A stretch of DNA of 24,485 nt. It comes from Dehalococcoidia bacterium (GTDB lineage Bacteria; Chloroflexota; Dehalococcoidia; Dehalococcoidales; CSSed11-197). The position numbers and the translations under genes are program-made. Under the pieces are notes generated by a model. That model was not told the DNA's origin. It saw only the letters and a list, made by a program, of their open reading frames with translations, and ran no database searches. The stretch lies in NCBI GenBank assembly GCA_003552785.1, contig PUOQ01000045.1, forward strand, positions 1 through 24,485, in the 5' to 3' direction. This document shows, one piece after another, positions 21,786 through 24,485 of this stretch; positions within the stretch are counted from its first letter, which is position 1, and each line of letters opens with the position of its first letter.

Positions 21786-23141
21786 TTATTTTATTAATTC
21801 AAGTAATTCATCTGCTTGAATCTGTTCCAGGCTGGTGACAACACGGTCGGCTCCAGTGAGCCTGTCAGCCGGAGCGGTGCCAGCGACTGCGAGGCATGCC
21901 ATCCCGGCTTTTTTCGCACCTTCAATTCCAGGTATTGCATCTTCTATTACGACGCATTTCTGAGGGCTTACTGCGAGAAGGCCGGCTGCTTTAATAAAAA
22001 CTTCCGGGTCGGGCTTGCCCTGTTTTACATCTTCTTCCCCCACAATTGCCTTGAAATAGCGTCTAATTTCAAGTTCATTCAGGATGCATTTTAAATTTTC
22101 CAGCGGAGCTGAGGAGGCAACTGCCATGGGTGTTTTGTGCTTTTTCAATTCTAAAATCAATTCAATTGCACCGGGCAGAGGTTTGATGGCACCTTTTATC
22201 ATTTGCCTGAAAAGAGACTCCTTGGTTTTTATCAGGTCCGTTTCCTGTTTTTGGTTAAGGCTTAACCCAAGTCCGGCAACAATTTCGCTGTTTTTAATGC
22301 CAAATGTTTTCCAGAAATACTCCTCCGAAATACTCGCCCCGACAGATTTGGCAGCTTCCTGCCAGGCTTTAAGATGAAAGGAAGCGCTGTTGACAATAAC
22401 GCCGTCCATGTCCCATATAACGGCTTTATCGGTGTAATCTGCAGTGCCACAAACAGTTTTTTTATCCTTTGGCTTTGTTATGTACGGGGGTTTAAGGTAA
22501 TCGGGCTCAAGGCTTGAAATATTATCCTGGTTGCCGGCCAGGATTGCTTCACCGGCCATTCTGGCTATGGTTGCAGCGTGCCTGACTCCTTTGATTGAAG
22601 GCGCGAAAAGGGCATCTGCTCCAAGCTTGTCGGATAAAATAGACCGAAGTTCATGATCTATGTCACCGCAGAACAGGCTTTTCTCACCGATCTGTTGGGT
22701 AAAATTTTCAGTATGCTCAATAAGTGGCGGGTTGGTTTCTATTAATTTGCCATCCCTGAACTCATAAAAAGCAGCGGCAATTTGGCCACGGCTGGTTTTT
22801 ATAGCGGGTACTATCTGGACCTCAGGTAAAGCATATTCAAAAGCAATGGCTTTAAAACTGGAAACTCCCTTGATGGGTATGTTCAAACTGTATGCTATGC
22901 CTTTGGCTACACTTAAACCAACCCTCAAACCATTGAAATTGCCGGGACCGATAGCGACGCCGACTGCTTCAATATCTTTAATGCTTAAGTTTGCTTTATC
23001 AAGAAGCATTTCAACGCCAGGTGCCAGTTCAGTAGAATGGTTTTGCCTGCACAACCAGTTGAATTCAGCAATGAGGCGGCTTGAGTCCAGTAATGCCAGG
23101 CTTGAATATTCAGTTGTTGTATCTATGGCTAGAATTATCAT
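21786..23141 (-). CDS. tsaB: TsaB (tRNA t6A synthesis) fused to a HAD-family phosphatase
   Basis: A 451-residue fusion. Residues 1-225 are a complete TsaB/YeaZ: MIILAIDTTTEYSSLALL, GVAIGPGNFNGLRVGLSVAKG (about 61-81) and the closing EPDYLKPPY. TsaB pairs with TsaD and TsaE to make threonylcarbamoyl-adenosine at position 37 of tRNAs. Residues 237-451 are a full HAD hydrolase like beta-phosphoglucomutase: nucleophile D244 and D246 in DMDGVIVNS, S343, K376 in KQGKPDPEVF and E400/D401 in VIEDAIPGIEGAKKAG. A Lys/Thr-rich linker (about 222-236) joins them with no stop or internal ribosome site seen. Its ATG overlaps the tsaE stop (ATGA). TsaB normally has about 210-240 residues. The HAD substrate is unknown. 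Confidence 0.92.
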   Translation of the reverse strand: MIILAIDTTTEYSSLALLDSSRLIAEFNWLCRQNHSTELAPGVEMLLDKANLSIKDIEAVGVAIGPGNFNGLRVGLSVAKGIAYSLNIPIKGVSSFKAIAFEYALPEVQIVPAIKTSRGQIAAAFYEFRDGKLIETNPPLIEHTENFTQQIGEKSLFCGDIDHELRSILSDKLGADALFAPSIKGVRHAATIARMAGEAILAGNQDNISSLEPDYLKPPYITKPKDKKTVCGTADYTDKAVIWDMDGVIVNSASFHLKAWQEAAKSVGASISEEYFWKTFGIKNSEIVAGLGLSLNQKQETDLIKTKESLFRQMIKGAIKPLPGAIELILELKKHKTPMAVASSAPLENLKCILNELEIRRYFKAIVGEEDVKQGKPDPEVFIKAAGLLAVSPQKCVVIEDAIPGIEGAKKAGMACLAVAGTAPADRLTGADRVVTSLEQIQADELLELIK

Positions 23142-23617
23142 TTTTGCAATGTTAATGCCGAGACCATTTTCTGGTAGTGTGCATTGGAAGGCACCAGGGA
23201 GAATATACGGATATTTTCTCCTTTTATTTCAATTTTAATACTCAGGTTGTCTTCTGGCAGCAGGTGGGTGCCTTTGTCAGCCCATTCGACTACTGTAAGA
23301 CCTTGCCCGTAAAAATATTCATCCAGCCCCAGGTCTGCAATTTCTGCCAGACTGTCCAGGCGATAAAGATCAATGTGGTATAAAGGGATGTTACCCATCA
23401 GCTCCCTTGCCAGGACAAAAGTCGGGCTCTGCACCGTTTCTTCAATGCCAAGACCTCTTGCAATACCCCGGGTAAGGGATGTTTTTCCTGCTCCCAGTCC
23501 GCCATTTAGCAGAATAACATCTCCTGGCCTGGCGAGCCGGCCGATTCTTTCGCCCAGGGTTTGGGTGTGTTCAGCGCTTTGTGTTTCAAAGGCGACTTGA
23601 GGTTGGGAGTTAATCAA
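23138..23617 (-). CDS. tsaE: tRNA threonylcarbamoyladenosine biosynthesis ATPase TsaE
   Basis: A P-loop ATPase that works with TsaB and TsaD in t6A synthesis. Visible motifs: Walker A GGLGAGKTSL, then QSPTFVLARE, the HIDLYRLDS block and VVEWADKG, all in the usual order. The start is uncertain. An ATG at 23632 has no ribosome site, while a TTG at 23617 has GGAGG four bases upstream and overlaps the end of thiL (TTGATTAA), so TTG is preferred (159 residues). The stop overlaps the tsaB start by four bases. Close overlaps with both neighbours show tight translational coupling. Confidence 0.92.
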   Translation of the reverse strand: MINSQPQVAFETQSAEHTQTLGERIGRLARPGDVILLNGGLGAGKTSLTRGIARGLGIEETVQSPTFVLARELMGNIPLYHIDLYRLDSLAEIADLGLDEYFYGQGLTVVEWADKGTHLLPEDNLSIKIEIKGENIRIFSLVPSNAHYQKMVSALTLQK

Positions 23618-24485
23618 AGTGCCTCCAGCCATTTCGGGCAAGTTGTAATTTATTGCCGGCTTCTCCCAAAAGGTTTATTTTCCCCGGAGGCCCTTCAATT
23701 ATATCACCAATGACGGTAACCGGAACATTTAAAGACGAAGAAACCTCTTGAATCATGGAATGGCTCGCTGTAAAAAGGAGTTCGTAATCTTCCCCGCCTG
23801 TTAATACCATATCAAGAGCCTGGTTTTTTGTAAAAGAAGCTCTTGTAAGATGGCTAGCTGGGAGGATGTCTGCATCTATATTAGCGCTTAATCTGCTTGA
23901 GTTCAAAATATGTTTCAGGTCGGCAAGCAACCCATCACTCGTGTCTATAGCAGTTTTTACCCCTGTTTTTACCAGAAATTCAGATTCGGTTATTCGGGGA
24001 AACGGCCTTAGAAAAGATTGCTTCAATCGGGTATGGGTGGCATTAACGTTACCCGGCCTGTTTTTTAGCAACCATAAACCTGCCGCGGCTGAGCCCGGAA
24101 ACCCCGTAACAGCAATTTTTTGGCCAGCCCTGGCTTCGGAGCGCTTTAAAATGCGATCAGCGCCATCACCGGTGCCGGTGACAGTAATGGTTATATTAAC
24201 CTGGCTGGCGCTCGAAACATTGCCTCCGGCTATAGCTACCTTAAAAACCCCTGCTATTTCCAGCAACCCCCGGTAAAATTCCAAAACACTTTCCACCAGT
24301 GTTTTTTCAGTTAATGCCAGTGAAACCAGGGCAGCCTGCGGCTTTGCTCCCATGGCGGCCAGGTCACTCAAGCTTACCGCCAGGGCTTTCCAGCCCAGGT
24401 CCTGCCAGCTGTTAATTTCAAGGTCAAAGTGAACGTTTTCAACCAGGCTGTCTGTCGCCGCCAGGGTTATGGCGGCATCGTTTTG
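23610..24485 (-). CDS. thiL: Thiamine-monophosphate kinase ThiL (5' end outside window)
   Basis: The frame is open to the window edge and gives 291 residues of a protein usually about 320-340 long, so only the N-terminus is missing. It phosphorylates thiamine monophosphate to the active diphosphate. Motifs in order: NDAAITLAATDSLVENVHF (metal/ATP site), DLGWKALAV-SLSDLAAMGA, AGGNVSSASQ, the IDTSDGLLADL loop and GGEDYELLF. Reading on past the TTG at 24371 to the edge is needed, since the conserved first blocks lie upstream of it. It is the first visible gene of the operon and overlaps tsaE by eight bases. Confidence 0.95.
   Translation of the reverse strand, partial: QNDAAITLAATDSLVENVHFDLEINSWQDLGWKALAVSLSDLAAMGAKPQAALVSLALTEKTLVESVLEFYRGLLEIAGVFKVAIAGGNVSSASQVNITITVTGTGDGADRILKRSEARAGQKIAVTGFPGSAAAGLWLLKNRPGNVNATHTRLKQSFLRPFPRITESEFLVKTGVKTAIDTSDGLLADLKHILNSSRLSANIDADILPASHLTRASFTKNQALDMVLTGGEDYELLFTASHSMIQEVSSSLNVPVTVIGDIIEGPPGKINLLGEAGNKLQLARNGWRHFD

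Overview
The window looks like a chromosomal segment of an anaerobic, low-to-mid-GC Firmicute of the class Clostridia. The signs are strong AGGAGG-type ribosome binding sites, frequent TTG starts, sigma-A style TTGACA/TATAAT promoters, an adenosylcobalamin-dependent ribonucleotide reductase, and a corrinoid/tetrahydrofolate methyl-transfer system typical of acetogenic or syntrophic Clostridia. Nearly all genes lie on the minus strand. No tRNA, rRNA, CRISPR array, insertion sequence or prophage was seen.

Layout. 1-507: the tail of a glycine-betaine type binding protein, a bidirectional terminator and a truncated alpha/beta hydrolase. 504-3696: a DegV protein and class II ribonucleotide reductase NrdJ. 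3782-5829: a likely four-gene operon of a SagB-like nitroreductase lipoprotein, two small two-helix membrane proteins and an Lgt-family protein. 6048-8087: three small cysteine-containing proteins and an alpha/beta hydrolase. 8352-17540: the methyltransferase region. 17682-20813: a 45-residue lipoprotein, FtsH and an endonuclease IV-like TIM barrel. 20986-24485: RsfS on the plus strand, convergent with a thiL-tsaE-tsaB-ndk operon in which TsaB is fused to a HAD phosphatase.

The methyltransferase region is the most interesting part. It holds three minus-strand transcription units: (i) a corrinoid-activating protein, an MtrH-like methyltransferase and a UroD/MtaA-family methyltransferase; (ii) a second UroD-family methyltransferase; (iii) the corrinoid protein. 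A divergent DUF2284 iron-sulfur protein sits among them. By family knowledge, a UroD-type enzyme would move a methyl group from a substrate to the corrinoid protein, the MtrH-like enzyme would pass it to tetrahydrofolate, and the activator would rescue cobalt that has oxidised to Co(II). The substrate cannot be read from the sequence.

Two things here look new. First, the activator is about 1145 residues long because a complete GltD-like NAD(P)H/FAD/Fe-S oxidoreductase of about 490 residues is inserted inside its ASKHA ATPase domain. This suggests a self-contained NAD(P)H-driven corrinoid reductase. Second, all three units start with copies of one promoter-leader element: TTGACA, a 17-base spacer, TAGTAT, a conserved leader, and a strong ribosome binding site on a tiny ORF beginning MEK. 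Two copies encode related peptides of 28 and 40 residues that begin MEKVCSFP. The third is cut to MEKD. This suggests a shared regulon with an upstream-ORF or RNA-based control step.
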